From contig NZ_JBQCGW010000319.1 of NCBI RefSeq assembly GCF_051955275.1, forward strand, positions 20,064 through 84,063: 64,000 nucleotides of DNA, read 5' to 3'. Each line of letters starts with the position of its first letter. The stretch's first letter is position 1. Under the pieces are notes generated by a model, which was not told the DNA's origin, made no database searches, and saw only the letters and a list, made by a program, of their open reading frames with translations. This DNA comes from Pseudobacter sp051955275 (GTDB lineage Bacteria > Bacteroidota > Bacteroidia > Chitinophagales > Chitinophagaceae). This document shows positions 51,441 to 61,265 of the stretch, in pieces. Position numbers and translations under genes: made by a program.

Positions 51441-53588
51441 ATGATGCTACTGAGACGTTTATTGATACTGCCCTGTTTGATATGGGTAAGCGCTGCTGCA
51501 ATGGCACAGATGGATTCCACTGAACTTCAACGCTGGAAAAACCTCAAGTACTCTATGTTCATTCACTTCGGCATATACTCTCAACTGGGAGGTGTATGGA
51601 ATGGACAAAATATCGACAGGGGCCTTAGCGAACAGATCCAGGCCCATGCCGGCATCTACAGCGACACTTATGCCGATGTAGCTCACAACTTCAACCCATA
51701 CCGCTGGGATCCGGACTCCATTGCCCTCCTGGCAAAAGCCGCCGGAATGGGCTCCATCGTCATTACATCCAAACACCATGATGGCTTCTCGATGTTCAAC
51801 TCTGCCAATACGGATTTCGATATCATCGACAGAACGCCCTATAAAAAGGATATCCTGAAAGGACTTTCCGAAGCCTGTCATCGCCATGGTCTCAAGTTCG
51901 GCCTCTACTTCTCCCTTATTGACTGGCATTATCCGCAGGCAGCTCCTATCTCCAGCCACAACTCTGATATCATTACACCCGAACATCACGAGTTCAATAA
52001 AAAACAGATCACCGAACTGCTCACCAACTACGGTCCTGTTTCCGAGCTCTGGTTTGACATGGGGTCAATGACCGTGGCACAAAGCCAGGAAATGCGGACA
52101 TTGGTCCACCACCTGCAACCCAATTGTATGATCGGCAGCCGCATTGGCAATAATATGGGAGATTTCATGGTGATGGGCGATAACCAGGAACCCGACTATA
52201 TCATCGGTGTTCCCTGGCAAAGCCCTGCTTCCTTCTTTGATGAAACCTGGGGCTACCGGTCCTGGCAACACCGGACCGACCCGCAGGAAAAAATGCGCGA
52301 AAAGCTGACAAGCCTCATCCGCGTGGCGAGCCGCGGCGGCAACTTCCTGCTCAATATCGGCCCTAAAGGCGATGGCTCTGTAGTGCCTTACGAAAAAGAT
52401 ATCCTGCTCGGCATTGGCGACTGGTTGCAGAAGAACCATGAAGCCATTTACAATACCCACCCAGACCCTTTCTTTGTTAAATTCAACTGGGGCAGCATTA
52501 CCAGCAAAACAGACCGGCTTTACCTGCATGTATTGTCACTACCAACCGGCAACAACATTGAATTACCAGGTCTGAAAGGGAAGGTCACCAAAGCCTATAT
52601 CCTGGGAGAGAAACAATCCTGTAAAACAGCTGCCTCCGCTTCCGGCATCACGGTACAATTACCTGCCGGTTTCAGTGTAGCTGAAACGCCGAAAGTGGTG
52701 GTACTGGAACTTCCTGCCGGTTATACCACTCCTCCCGCCAACATCCTTCAATTGGACAAACAGACCACTGTTCTCAACACGCACAATGCATTCAAATACT
52801 TCAGCAATTCAGGGGTGGATTACAATGCACGCTTCACCAGCACGGTACGGGAAAGCTGGACGATGCATGCAAAAAAAGCAGCATACTACACACCGGAACT
52901 GGTGTACACGAATGAAGAAACAGGCAGGACCATTGACCTTGACCTGAATGGTAATTCACAAACCATTACACTCCATGAAGACGAGCCACTTCCGTTGCCT
53001 GTCAATATCAGCAGCCTGAACTTCGGGCCACAATACCTGCAGGGCCCATTCTACTCGGGCCCCGAGGGCACGCATGCAGGTATACGCGATATCGATATCA
53101 GCAAACCCTGGCCCAATCACAATGACCGTCCCTGGCAGGCACAGCCTGGCTGGAAAAATGGCGTAACCCAATGGCTTCCTGCAGACCCGATGCGGGCTTA
53201 TTATATCCTGCAAAACATTACATCGCCCGCACCACAGCCGTTGCTGGTAAAGATCACAAGTGGTGACGGACTGATGGTGTTCCTCAATGGGCAGCAATTG
53301 TTCATACAAATGAACCTGACGAAGAATGACAGTGTGGAACACTTTATTCTGCTGCCTTTACAGGCGGGCAATAATCAATTGGTGGTGAAATATTTCAATC
53401 ATCAGCATCGTCAAACTCCACTTGGTATCAACTACCAGGTTCCGCAGGTATTTTACAAAAAGCAACTCCCTGCCATCAAATTGTCCAAAGGCTCTTATTA
53501 CCATGTTGACTGGAAATTACATGCACCCTTTTCTCCACATGACCACCTTGGATTGGAAAACCTCTCGCTTCGGTTCATTCAAAAATGA
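51441..53588 (+). CDS. GH29 alpha-L-fucosidase with C-terminal carbohydrate-binding-like domain
   Basis: This 715-aa secreted protein has a signal peptide (LLRRLLILPCLIWVSAAAMA). The GH29 barrel (about 30-350) shows HFGIYSQLGGVWNG, ITSKHHDGFSMF and LYFSLIDWHYPQ. The nucleophile Asp is in SELWFDMGS. The bound-loop NFLLNIGPKGDG is typical. The remaining 350 residues include a beta region (VLSLPTGNNIELPGLKGKVT) and a C-terminal F5/8-type or CBM-like domain (DGLMVFLNGQQLFIQMNLT). It releases terminal L-fucose from glycans in the periplasm or at the surface. Confidence 0.93.
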   Translation: MMLLRRLLILPCLIWVSAAAMAQMDSTELQRWKNLKYSMFIHFGIYSQLGGVWNGQNIDRGLSEQIQAHAGIYSDTYADVAHNFNPYRWDPDSIALLAKAAGMGSIVITSKHHDGFSMFNSANTDFDIIDRTPYKKDILKGLSEACHRHGLKFGLYFSLIDWHYPQAAPISSHNSDIITPEHHEFNKKQITELLTNYGPVSELWFDMGSMTVAQSQEMRTLVHHLQPNCMIGSRIGNNMGDFMVMGDNQEPDYIIGVPWQSPASFFDETWGYRSWQHRTDPQEKMREKLTSLIRVASRGGNFLLNIGPKGDGSVVPYEKDILLGIGDWLQKNHEAIYNTHPDPFFVKFNWGSITSKTDRLYLHVLSLPTGNNIELPGLKGKVTKAYILGEKQSCKTAASASGITVQLPAGFSVAETPKVVVLELPAGYTTPPANILQLDKQTTVLNTHNAFKYFSNSGVDYNARFTSTVRESWTMHAKKAAYYTPELVYTNEETGRTIDLDLNGNSQTITLHEDEPLPLPVNISSLNFGPQYLQGPFYSGPEGTHAGIRDIDISKPWPNHNDRPWQAQPGWKNGVTQWLPADPMRAYYILQNITSPAPQPLLVKITSGDGLMVFLNGQQLFIQMNLTKNDSVEHFILLPLQAGNNQLVVKYFNHQHRQTPLGINYQVPQVFYKKQLPAIKLSKGSYYHVDWKLHAPFSPHDHLGLENLSLRFIQK

Positions 53589-53643
53589 TCATCGGGGATA
53601 TTTGGTTTGATGAAGGCCGCTACAACATTCTTAAGAATACACA

Positions 53644-53736
53644 ATGAATAAAAATGCTGTTACTTACTGGCTGTTGCCACCCTCTTGCTGACAGGAGCCG
53701 TTACTATGGCGCAGCCTTTCTTCTATTCACAATAGT
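53644..53736 (+). pseudogene. Fragment of a signal peptide, decayed gene start
   Basis: After the fucosidase gene, an ATG at 53644 opens a short frame that stops at once. In another frame TLLLTGAVTMAQPFFYSQ reads like a signal peptide with a cleavage site and then stops. The two do not join without a frameshift. I read this as the leftover of a secreted protein gene; low confidence. Confidence 0.3.
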
Positions 53737-54784
53737 TAAGGCGCGGGTTGGAAAGATGATTACACGGAAACTGGTACTTATTCTGGGGATATTTCGCAGA
53801 AGGATCATCTGTTACTTCCAATGGTGCCATGGCCTGGCCGTTATAGGACGGCATGGTAACCTGGGCTGAAGATCCATTACCCAATGCAATATTTTTTGCA
53901 TTTGTGTTACCATTAAAGCTATAATCGATCATGGCATCCAGCAAACGGTACACTCCATAATAATCCAACGCATCATACGCTTTCCGGGTAGTTGGCATTA
54001 CATGATCTGTCAGATAATCATATCCTGCGATGAAAGAAGATCTGAAATAAATGTAGTCTTTCTCACTGGCAGGAATGTTGATATGCCTGAAGATATCTAT
54101 AGCAAGACGGTGATCGTTGACATCATCCTCGTCGTAAACCTGGGTGATCATTTTGGTATTGGCAGGAAAGTTCTGCAATTGTTGTTCCGTAGTAAACGTA
54201 CTGGCCCAATTATAAGAATACCAGGGAGCCATGGTAAAAAGAAAACGTCCGTTTTCTCCCCATCCTTTTTCTGTAAATGCCTTGAAAGCTAAATCAATGG
54301 TTGCACCTCCACCAAAAGAATGGCCCATGAAACCAACTTGCTTTGTGTCAATGATACCGGGATAATCACTGGCTGCTTTCAAAAAGCCTTCCCATAGCGT
54401 CTGATAACGATGATCTATTGTGATATCAATCGTTCTATAAGGAACAAATACGATCACATACCCTTTTCTAGCTACAAAATTATACAAGCCCATATTGTAT
54501 GATTTATCCTCCCCACCATATGGATGCGCATAAAAGATGACAGGTTTGGGGCCGGAGAGGCCTTTTGGATAGAAAACAGAAACCTGGGTGCTGGTATATT
54601 GCGGGTTTGTAAAGTTAATCTCGGCCACTTCATAACTGCCATCGGACCCATAACCGGATACCGGTTTCTGAACAGGTCCCTGAAGAAGTTCGTTATTTAA
54701 AGGCGTAGCCGGATCATCTTTCTTTTTACATGAGAAACAAAAAGTACAAATCGATAAAAAAAGGGTAAACCTGCTGATCAGCAT
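53723..54784 (-). CDS. Alpha/beta hydrolase lipoprotein
   Basis: This 353-aa protein has a lipoprotein signal (lipobox FCFSC near residue 20). The alpha/beta hydrolase fold shows FYAHPYGGEDKSYN as the oxyanion region, the nucleophile elbow GHSFGGGATIDLAFKAF (Ser in GHSFGG), and Asp/His candidates later in the chain. It looks like a chlorophyllase/dienelactone-hydrolase-like esterase; the substrate is unknown. It converges with the fucosidase, and could remove acyl groups from the same glycans, but that is only a positional inference. Confidence 0.85.
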   Translation of the reverse strand: MLISRFTLFLSICTFCFSCKKKDDPATPLNNELLQGPVQKPVSGYGSDGSYEVAEINFTNPQYTSTQVSVFYPKGLSGPKPVIFYAHPYGGEDKSYNMGLYNFVARKGYVIVFVPYRTIDITIDHRYQTLWEGFLKAASDYPGIIDTKQVGFMGHSFGGGATIDLAFKAFTEKGWGENGRFLFTMAPWYSYNWASTFTTEQQLQNFPANTKMITQVYDEDDVNDHRLAIDIFRHINIPASEKDYIYFRSSFIAGYDYLTDHVMPTTRKAYDALDYYGVYRLLDAMIDYSFNGNTNAKNIALGNGSSAQVTMPSYNGQAMAPLEVTDDPSAKYPQNKYQFPCNHLSNPRLNYCE

Positions 54785-55053
54785 AAATTAAAGGATTTCG
54801 ACTATAGATCACTGTAGACCAGGAAAGTTTAATTCATCCCTGAAACTGTTATAAATCATCCCGGTATCCCTCTGCAAGTTAAGCGAACCAAATAAAGAAA
54901 GCATCCCAGGGAATCGTACAAATTGGCAAGAAAAAGATCTAAAATTACTGTCCGGTTTGATTCCCGCTACTTATCAGTATCAAGCTCATCATTGATTATA
55001 CTCATACTTCTCCACAACATGTACTGATACCTTCGGCATTCAAACAACAGATT

Positions 55054-55689
55054 ATGAAAAGAATCATTATCGCCGTTGCGTTGATCACTATCAGTGCAGC
55101 CGCATTTAGTCAGCAGAAAGGTGAATGGCGTGCAAGAGTAAGAGCAACCTGGGTAATCCCGGATGCAAGCGCTTCAATAACCACCATCGGCGGAAGTGCA
55201 GAAATATCGAAGACGGTCATACCTGAACTGGACTTTACGTATTTCATGCTGGATAGATTTTCGGCGAACCTGATACTGGGAACAACCAAACATAAAGTGA
55301 CCGCAACCCATACCGCTCTGGGTAATGTGGATCTGGGGAAGGTCTGGTTATTGCCACCTACCCTTACCTTCCTGTATCATCAGCCGGTAACAAAGTGCAT
55401 TTTGCCTTATGCCGGTGCAGGTGTAAACTATACTATCTTTTATGGAGAGAAAGGCGGACCTGCCATCGCGAAGATCACCTATAAAGATAAATTCAGTTTT
55501 GCTGCGCAGGCCGGTGTTGATATCGATATCAACAAGAAATTCTTCCTGAACCTAGATGCAAAAAGACTTTGGCTGAAAACAGAAAACACTGTTACTGCAA
55601 TACCTACTGTAGCCGGTGGAGCAACGGTGTATAGTGATACTAAGATCGATCCCTGGTTGATCAGTGTTGGGGTGGGACTGAAATTCTGA
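55054..55689 (+). CDS. OmpW-family outer membrane protein
   Basis: This 211-aa protein has a signal peptide (MKRIIIAVALITISAAAFSQ) and the eight-strand barrel of OmpW: RARVRATWVIPDAS at the first strand, LDFTYFMLDRFSANLILGTT, LPPTLTFLYHQPV, YAGAGVNYTIFY and ending in VGVGLKF with a terminal Phe. OmpW forms a small hydrophobic channel for nonpolar compounds. It is a single-gene unit with a terminator. Confidence 0.93.
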   Translation: MKRIIIAVALITISAAAFSQQKGEWRARVRATWVIPDASASITTIGGSAEISKTVIPELDFTYFMLDRFSANLILGTTKHKVTATHTALGNVDLGKVWLLPPTLTFLYHQPVTKCILPYAGAGVNYTIFYGEKGGPAIAKITYKDKFSFAAQAGVDIDINKKFFLNLDAKRLWLKTENTVTAIPTVAGGATVYSDTKIDPWLISVGVGLKF

Positions 55690-55720
55690 TGACCATCAGC
55701 ATGCCTTTAGATACCTTTCG

Positions 55721-55750
55721 GAAAAGCCTCGTATAAATCCGGGGCTTTTC
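55721..55750 (+). terminator. Terminator after ompW-like gene
   Basis: GAAAAGCC (55721-55728) pairs with GGCTTTTC (55743-55750) over a 14-base loop, with TTAT following. It lies between the convergent ompW-like and NTF2-like genes. Confidence 0.7.
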
Positions 55751-55758
55751 TTATCAAA

Positions 55759-56721
55759 CTAATCATGATTCGTCATCTGCCAGTATAAACGCAGCTTTCC
55801 ATCTTTTTCCCTTTTCCAGATATTGATGCTTTTACCGGTAACCAATCCGGAATTTCCTCCAGCCCGCCATTTTACATTATAAAAGCCATTGACAAGGGTA
55901 AAATCGCCGGCCGGCAATATGCGGGATATATTGATCTGCACATCATCGATAGTAACAGCAGGATCTTCGTGTTTTACATAATAACTGTGAATACTGTCTT
56001 TCCCTATCACCATGGGTGTATAATAAGGCATATAGATCGCATCATCCGTATAAAAGGCTGAAAAAGCAGGGCCGTTACGTTCTTTGACGAGGCGGGCTAC
56101 CTCTGCATTGTTATCTATTATGCTATCGGCCAGCAGCTTCTCCGCTGGCTTGACCGGTATTATCTGAACCGGAGCAGCCGTATCCGATGACAGAGGCATT
56201 GAAGAACGGTCAAACCATGAAGCGGATCCCCATATCTCAGAGACTAACGTCAGCGCCTGCTTTTTATCGATCCGCCAAACATGAATGTATTTTCCAGAGT
56301 AATGAAAAGGCTGATGCCCTGTCTGGGTGAAATCATGGGTGAATGTTCCGCTTTCCAGCAGGTAGCCATCAATTATTTTTATTGAATAAATGCTACGCTG
56401 GTAGCGGTTATCCTTGGTAGCCGAAAGCCAGCGTTTATAATAGCTGGCAATAGCTGTTACATTATAAAGCGTGGAATGATATTCCGGCATACTTGTAGCA
56501 TCGGCCGCGTAGTATTGTATTATTGCCTGCACATCTTCCTTTTCCAAAGCTCTTGCAAATTGCAGGTTCAAATGCTCTACTTTTTTTTGATAATCATCAA
56601 TAACTGATGCCTGCTTTTTATCCTTCGCAAGCACCGGATTGAGGAGAATGAAGAATGGAACTAAAAACAGGGATAAAGCAGAAGCCAGTTTTTGATAGCT
56701 ATAACCATTAAGGAGATGCAT
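55759..56721 (-). CDS. Secreted protein with two NTF2/SnoaL-like domains
   Basis: This 320-aa protein has a signal peptide (LASALSLFLVPFFILLNPVL). The two similar halves show the DUF4440/SnoaL-like fold: FARALEKEDVQAIIQYYAAD and ATSMPEYHSTL in the first (about 50-175), then VKERNGPAFSAFYTDDAIYM and VTIDDVQINISRILP in the second (about 200-315). Each half has the cone-shaped pocket pattern AxxxxD(A/T)xxMP. A ligand-binding or steroid-isomerase-like role is known in the family, but the ligand here is not. Confidence 0.85.
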   Translation of the reverse strand: MHLLNGYSYQKLASALSLFLVPFFILLNPVLAKDKKQASVIDDYQKKVEHLNLQFARALEKEDVQAIIQYYAADATSMPEYHSTLYNVTAIASYYKRWLSATKDNRYQRSIYSIKIIDGYLLESGTFTHDFTQTGHQPFHYSGKYIHVWRIDKKQALTLVSEIWGSASWFDRSSMPLSSDTAAPVQIIPVKPAEKLLADSIIDNNAEVARLVKERNGPAFSAFYTDDAIYMPYYTPMVIGKDSIHSYYVKHEDPAVTIDDVQINISRILPAGDFTLVNGFYNVKWRAGGNSGLVTGKSINIWKREKDGKLRLYWQMTNHD

Positions 56722-56905
56722 ATTTACTTCTTTATAAAAGTAAAATACAAATTAATTTACATTTTTTTCAAGTCGTAAAATGATGATATTACCAGTGTCG
56801 ATGTAAACTATTCAAAGACATCCAACCCCAACATGAAAATTGTTACTCAATTTATGCAGTTTGTTTCTTCTCTTCCTTATACCGCCGCCAATCCGGCCTA
56901 TTTAA

Positions 56906-57589
56906 TTACTCCCCGTTGGCATCAGAACTCAGCAACTCGCTCATATAATCGAAAAATGGACGCATATGCCTGAAAGTCTGATCAGCAGCCTTCACAAAGC
57001 CGGCACTGAGTACCTCTTCATCTGTAAAAGGGCGGATCAGCAGAAACTGCTTATACCGCAGGAGGTCTATGGATTCATGGGCTGCATCAAAGCCCTTGGG
57101 TGTGGACTTCAATTGCTCTCCTTTTAAAGTACCGAATGTGGTTTTAAAGGACTTACTGCTGACGATCTTCCTCAATGGCTGGTCATCAAAAGCAATATCC
57201 TCCCGGATCCGCTTCAGGTCAGCAGGTACCGGCCCCCAGAATCCACCGGCAATAAAGCTGTTGCCAGGTTCGATATTATAATAATAACCGCCTCTGCGGA
57301 ACTTTGTAGCCCGTTTGAAGCCACCACTCCAGTTGTTTTTATACGGAGTTTTATTTTGGGAGAAACGGATATCCCTGTAAATACGATGGAGACTTGCTTT
57401 ACCTGATGTGGTGTCTATCAGATCATGCTTGCTGAGCTCCAGCAAAAGAGCATCAGCGAAATTTACAATTATTTCCTGTTCGCGCTGGAATTCCGCTTTA
57501 TGCAGCTGGAACCATTCCTTGTTGTTATTCTTTTTAAGCGCCGTTAAAAAACGTAAACACGAAAGAGAAACCTGAGCTTGTTTACCCAT
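56906..57589 (-). CDS. DUF2461 family protein
   Basis: This 227-aa protein starts at the ATG giving MGKQAQVSLSCLRFLTALKK; a start 32 codons upstream has no family similarity. It matches DUF2461 (TIGR02453): NNNKEWFQLHKAEFQREQEI, FSQNKTPYKNNWSGGFKRAT, GGYYYNIEPGNSFIAGGFWG and later DLKRIREDI. The family is found in bacteria and fungi with no known function. Confidence 0.92.
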   Translation of the reverse strand: MGKQAQVSLSCLRFLTALKKNNNKEWFQLHKAEFQREQEIIVNFADALLLELSKHDLIDTTSGKASLHRIYRDIRFSQNKTPYKNNWSGGFKRATKFRRGGYYYNIEPGNSFIAGGFWGPVPADLKRIREDIAFDDQPLRKIVSSKSFKTTFGTLKGEQLKSTPKGFDAAHESIDLLRYKQFLLIRPFTDEEVLSAGFVKAADQTFRHMRPFFDYMSELLSSDANGE

Positions 57590-57808
57590 AGTTAGTTGCC
57601 GTTTTAACCATAATGGCAGGCAGGCAAAGATACAAATCCACCACTGTAACTTAATCCCTGGAGCTCTGTTGCATAAATACAACAACTATTATTGGCTCAA
57701 AGCATGTTTCATGTATTCCATGATTTTGCTGTTTGGCGACAATTCTGTTCCCCTGGCATTTTTGAGGGTTGTATATCGACTGGCAGCCTTGATCTGATTG
57801 GCAAAAAA

Positions 57809-57816
57809 TAGTTTTG
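57809..57816 (+). promoter_or_regulatory. -7 element of the second TPR gene
   Basis: TAGTTTTG fits TAnnTTTG. The start of transcription would be near 57823, so the TTG at 57814 cannot be the start codon; the ATGs at 57838 or 57871 are both possible. Confidence 0.4.
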
Positions 57817-57870
57817 CGCAATTATTCTTCCTTCTATATGAGCGACATAAAAAAGCAAACCAAAAATCAT

Positions 57871-59979
57871 ATGACTCTTGCAGCAAAATGGGCCTGTCTC
57901 TGCTTCTTCCTTACAGGAACCCTGTTTTCCAATTATGTCTTTTCGCAAAAGAAACCAACAACACAGGAAATACAAAAGAAGGTGGAAGAGCTGCAAAAGA
58001 AAGCAGCTGAAGAGGAGGAAATGTCAGATGAGGAAATTGAAGAGCTGGCAAAACAATTCGGAGGAGATACAAAAAAAGGAAATGCTTCCCTGGCAAAGCC
58101 GGTGTCCGCACCAAATCCTTCCCGCACACTACCCGGGGAAGTCTCAAAGAAATCGATTACTGGCGAAGCCATAATTACCCATGTACAAGGCCTGCAGCAA
58201 AAAATAATCTCACATCTTTCGAAAGATGAGCTGGCCGTAGTAAATAAATCTGTTGAAGTAGCAAAAGGTGATGCTGTATTGCTGGGCCAGCTCTCGGTGT
58301 TTGTGTATTACAAAGGTGCACAACCACAGGGCCTGTTGCTTGCCATGAAAGCAGTGCTGGCTGACCGGAACAATGCACTCAATGTAAATAACCTTTGTGC
58401 ATTACTTACTATCAGTGGTGTTGCCCGTGAGGCCGTTCCTGTATTGCGCGGCCTTGTTGCTGCTTACCCAAAAGACCCGATGGTATTGAATAATATCGGA
58501 CAGGCGTTTGCCAGTGCAGGTATGAAGGACAGTGCCATGCACTACCTCAACAAATGCATGGCCATCAGCCCTAAACACGGACAGGCAAATACAACAGCAG
58601 CTAAGATTGCAAAGGCAAATGGAAATACTGCAAAAGCGGTAGAACATGCTAAAACTGCGATGGCAGAAGATCCTAACCTGGAAGCAATGGCTATCATTGC
58701 AGAAAATGATAAATCAGGTATCAGTTTCCATTATGGGAAAGTGGGAGAAAACATACCTGATTACTTCAACATGTACAAGCTCAGGAAGCCGATGCATCCC
58801 ACAAAAGTAGAAATGACTGCTGAGGCGGAAGCACAAAAAGCGGCCTTTCTTCAAAAACTCGCAAAACTGGATGAAGAAATCACTGATATTTCTGATGAGG
58901 AAAGGGAGGCAGGTGCAGAGCAGGTGAGAGAGGATGCAAAAAAAATATCAGCAGCGGCCTGGAAAGCAGCAGCTGCAGGCGGCGGAACCGTGAAAGCAGG
59001 CTACGATCCAGCCGCAGCAACAGCACTCAGATTATTAGCAACAAAATACGTACAGGAAATTGTCCCTGCCGATCTGAGAAAAAATGAAGCAAAATACAAT
59101 GCAGCGATCAAAAACGAACTTGACGCGCTAAATGCAGATCTGGCTAGGCTTTCCGCCAAATACAAGACGGAACTGGCAAAATATTACTGCGGTGAAGGCA
59201 GGGGTGCTGACTGCATAAAAATTGACCAGCTGAACAAACAATGGTGTCGTGAAAAAGATGCCCGTTACAACCTTTACATGCAGGCATGCGCGTTAGCAGC
59301 GGATGATTTCGACAGGAAACAAATTCTGTTTTCAGCAGAAATATTTCATTACAAGGAAAAACTACTCCGGGCAGCAGGTGTAAATCAACATCTTTCCAAC
59401 GTAGGTTATTATACTGCCGCATCCGAATACCTGAAAAATATTGAAAAGATTGCAGGCTATCCCACATTTTATCCAACCTGTGATACAGCCAGCAGGGCTG
59501 CATTATACAGCGACACCTCCTCTCCTGCCGGTAAATGTCCGGTGAAACTGGAAAAGAAGTTTGGCATATTCTCCGTAAAGCTTGATTGTAAAAATGTCAA
59601 TTTTACACTGAACACTCCGGAAATTGCAGAGCCTTTCAGCCTTAAGTTTGCTTACAGGTACAATTATGTAAAGGGCCAGTCAACAGTGGCGGCAATACTC
59701 GGCGCTAAAAAATCATTGAGCACGCCTTCCATACCGGGTGTAAAAGGGTCAGTTTCGGGAGAAGGATATGAAGCCATTTTTATCTCTTTCGGAAAAGACG
59801 TAACATTTGACGCCGGTGTACGTACGGGCGTAAAAGGAAGCATATCCGCAACTATCGGAGACCAGGGTTACAGCGGGTCCAGAAGCCTGGAGACCAGCTT
59901 TGGCATTACCTCTGGTTATACGCAAACGGGAAACCTGGATGGAATGACAAACGATCCTGGAATGGAGAGCTGGTTCTGA
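57871..59979 (+). CDS. Secreted TPR protein, paralog of the gene at 6299-8305
   Basis: This 702-aa protein is read from the ATG giving MTLAAKWACLCFFLTGTLFS, a good signal peptide (an ATG at 57838 would add 11 residues). A Lys/Glu coiled coil follows (about residues 30-65). The TPR region (about 125-290) has VLNNIGQAFASAGMKDSAMH. A Cys-bearing helical section has KYYCGEGRGADCIKIDQL. The C-terminal beta domain begins at KCPVKLEKKFGIFSVKLDC. The order and spacing match the 668-aa TPR protein, although the two genes are 50 kb apart. An envelope role is inferred from the signal peptide. Confidence 0.8.
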   Translation: MTLAAKWACLCFFLTGTLFSNYVFSQKKPTTQEIQKKVEELQKKAAEEEEMSDEEIEELAKQFGGDTKKGNASLAKPVSAPNPSRTLPGEVSKKSITGEAIITHVQGLQQKIISHLSKDELAVVNKSVEVAKGDAVLLGQLSVFVYYKGAQPQGLLLAMKAVLADRNNALNVNNLCALLTISGVAREAVPVLRGLVAAYPKDPMVLNNIGQAFASAGMKDSAMHYLNKCMAISPKHGQANTTAAKIAKANGNTAKAVEHAKTAMAEDPNLEAMAIIAENDKSGISFHYGKVGENIPDYFNMYKLRKPMHPTKVEMTAEAEAQKAAFLQKLAKLDEEITDISDEEREAGAEQVREDAKKISAAAWKAAAAGGGTVKAGYDPAAATALRLLATKYVQEIVPADLRKNEAKYNAAIKNELDALNADLARLSAKYKTELAKYYCGEGRGADCIKIDQLNKQWCREKDARYNLYMQACALAADDFDRKQILFSAEIFHYKEKLLRAAGVNQHLSNVGYYTAASEYLKNIEKIAGYPTFYPTCDTASRAALYSDTSSPAGKCPVKLEKKFGIFSVKLDCKNVNFTLNTPEIAEPFSLKFAYRYNYVKGQSTVAAILGAKKSLSTPSIPGVKGSVSGEGYEAIFISFGKDVTFDAGVRTGVKGSISATIGDQGYSGSRSLETSFGITSGYTQTGNLDGMTNDPGMESWF

Positions 59980-60037
59980 TACCCATGCCAGCCTGCAATC
60001 ATATTTCCCTGCCGCCTGCCAGGTTCTAACGGTCAGC

Positions 60038-61018
60038 CTACTGTTTTACAAATCTTGTTACTTTATTATTGATCGTTTTCACAGAGCCAAGGTATTTGAA
60101 AATGGCTTTGAGATCACTTGTATCCATCCCGGCATACATGAACCAGGGCATGGGCGTGTTAAAATCATTGGCTCCCAGCACCTGCTTATGGTAGGTTGAG
60201 TCTGAGTATTGTTTGAATTTCTGAACGAAGAGCTCGCTTGTCCAGTTACCTATTCCCGTTTCCTTATCAAAGGTGATATTGGGCGTTGTAACGATCATTC
60301 CACCCGGGAAATTAAATGATCTTCCGCCGCCGAATTTAGTGCCTTCGATCATATTCCCTTTATCGTCGAACTGGCTATGGCAATCGGCGCAGTTTGCCAC
60401 CGATACCAGGTAGTTCCCATATGCCACTTCATCGGTTTTTGCAGGCCTGGGAGCCATAGACGCTTTAGTGGGGATCGTATTTACTATAAAGTTTACAGGA
60501 AAATCAAGTTCTCTTTCGGGTACATCGTTGGCAATTGACGGAATGGTACGCAGGTAGGCAATGATGCTGTAAATGTCTTCCTGATCCATTTTTCCATAAT
60601 TCAGGTAGCCCATCAACGGGAATAATGCCTTTCCATGTTTGGTCTGTCCGGTGGTAATAGCTCTTAAGATCTCACCGTCAGTCCAGCTGCCAAGCGCATA
60701 CGGAGTGATATTGGCTGAATACAAGTTTCCGGGGAATTGCATTTCCCGCCCAAACTTCTCTCCTCCTGCCCCGAATGTACCTTCTTTAATGGGAGCACCA
60801 AATACAGACCAGTCGCGCTGACTATGACAATCCATACAGGCAACCACATGATTGGCCAGGTATTTTCCTCTTTCCACCCTGTCCTTTGTAAGATCCACTT
60901 TTATGTCCGGGGCATCCCCTACATCTGGTAATACCTTCTTTACATAAAAGCCAACCAGGGCGATGCCGGTGATGACTATAACCAGGATCAGAGCTAATAC
61001 CTTAAAGATCTTTTTCAT
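60038..61018 (-). CDS. Diheme cytochrome c with N-terminal anchor
   Basis: This 326-aa protein has an N-terminal hydrophobic anchor (LALILVIVITGIALVGFYV) and two class I heme sites: CMDCH (about residue 62) and CADCH (about residue 209). Methionine ligands are likely in the downstream loops (ALFPLMGYLNYGKMDQEDIY; MPWFMYAGMDTSDLKAIFKY). The halves are similar, as in diheme c-type cytochromes that accept electrons from periplasmic dehydrogenases. I used the ATG at 61018; a TTG one codon earlier is weaker. The partner oxidoreductase is not in the window. Confidence 0.93.
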   Translation of the reverse strand: MKKIFKVLALILVIVITGIALVGFYVKKVLPDVGDAPDIKVDLTKDRVERGKYLANHVVACMDCHSQRDWSVFGAPIKEGTFGAGGEKFGREMQFPGNLYSANITPYALGSWTDGEILRAITTGQTKHGKALFPLMGYLNYGKMDQEDIYSIIAYLRTIPSIANDVPERELDFPVNFIVNTIPTKASMAPRPAKTDEVAYGNYLVSVANCADCHSQFDDKGNMIEGTKFGGGRSFNFPGGMIVTTPNITFDKETGIGNWTSELFVQKFKQYSDSTYHKQVLGANDFNTPMPWFMYAGMDTSDLKAIFKYLGSVKTINNKVTRFVKQ

Positions 61019-61084
61019 CAATTATATTGTTTTTTCTTACTGTTTTTCTTGATTTTACCGGCATAAAATTAATGCTCCCCCCTG

Positions 61085-61265
61085 CCGGAGGGCTGTAACA
61101 AAATCGTCAGATACTATCAGTTTTTATTCTTTTTTGCCCGTAAACCCAGTCTGATGGCGATAACCGGTATTGTACTTTAAGAGGAAGCTGAACCAATTGG
61201 GGGGAGTTGAATCCGGTTGACAGGTAGTTGTAGCAAAGCCCCGGACCAGCTCTTATTTTATATGA
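61085..61265 (-). pseudogene. Decayed duplicate of an HTCS C-terminus
   Basis: On the minus strand an open stretch reads YLSTGFNSPQLVQLPLKVQY then RLSPSDWVYGQKR, aligning with the end of the HTCS at 47280 (YQTGFSSPSYFSQCFKEQFG then LSPSDWVSKQK). The 3' flank is also similar: CCGGAGGG-TGTAAC/AAA, then ATCGTCAGA-ACTA at about 61086-61112 and 47226-47258. No other part of the regulator is left. The region 61019-61538 holds no other gene I can support. Confidence 0.7.
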
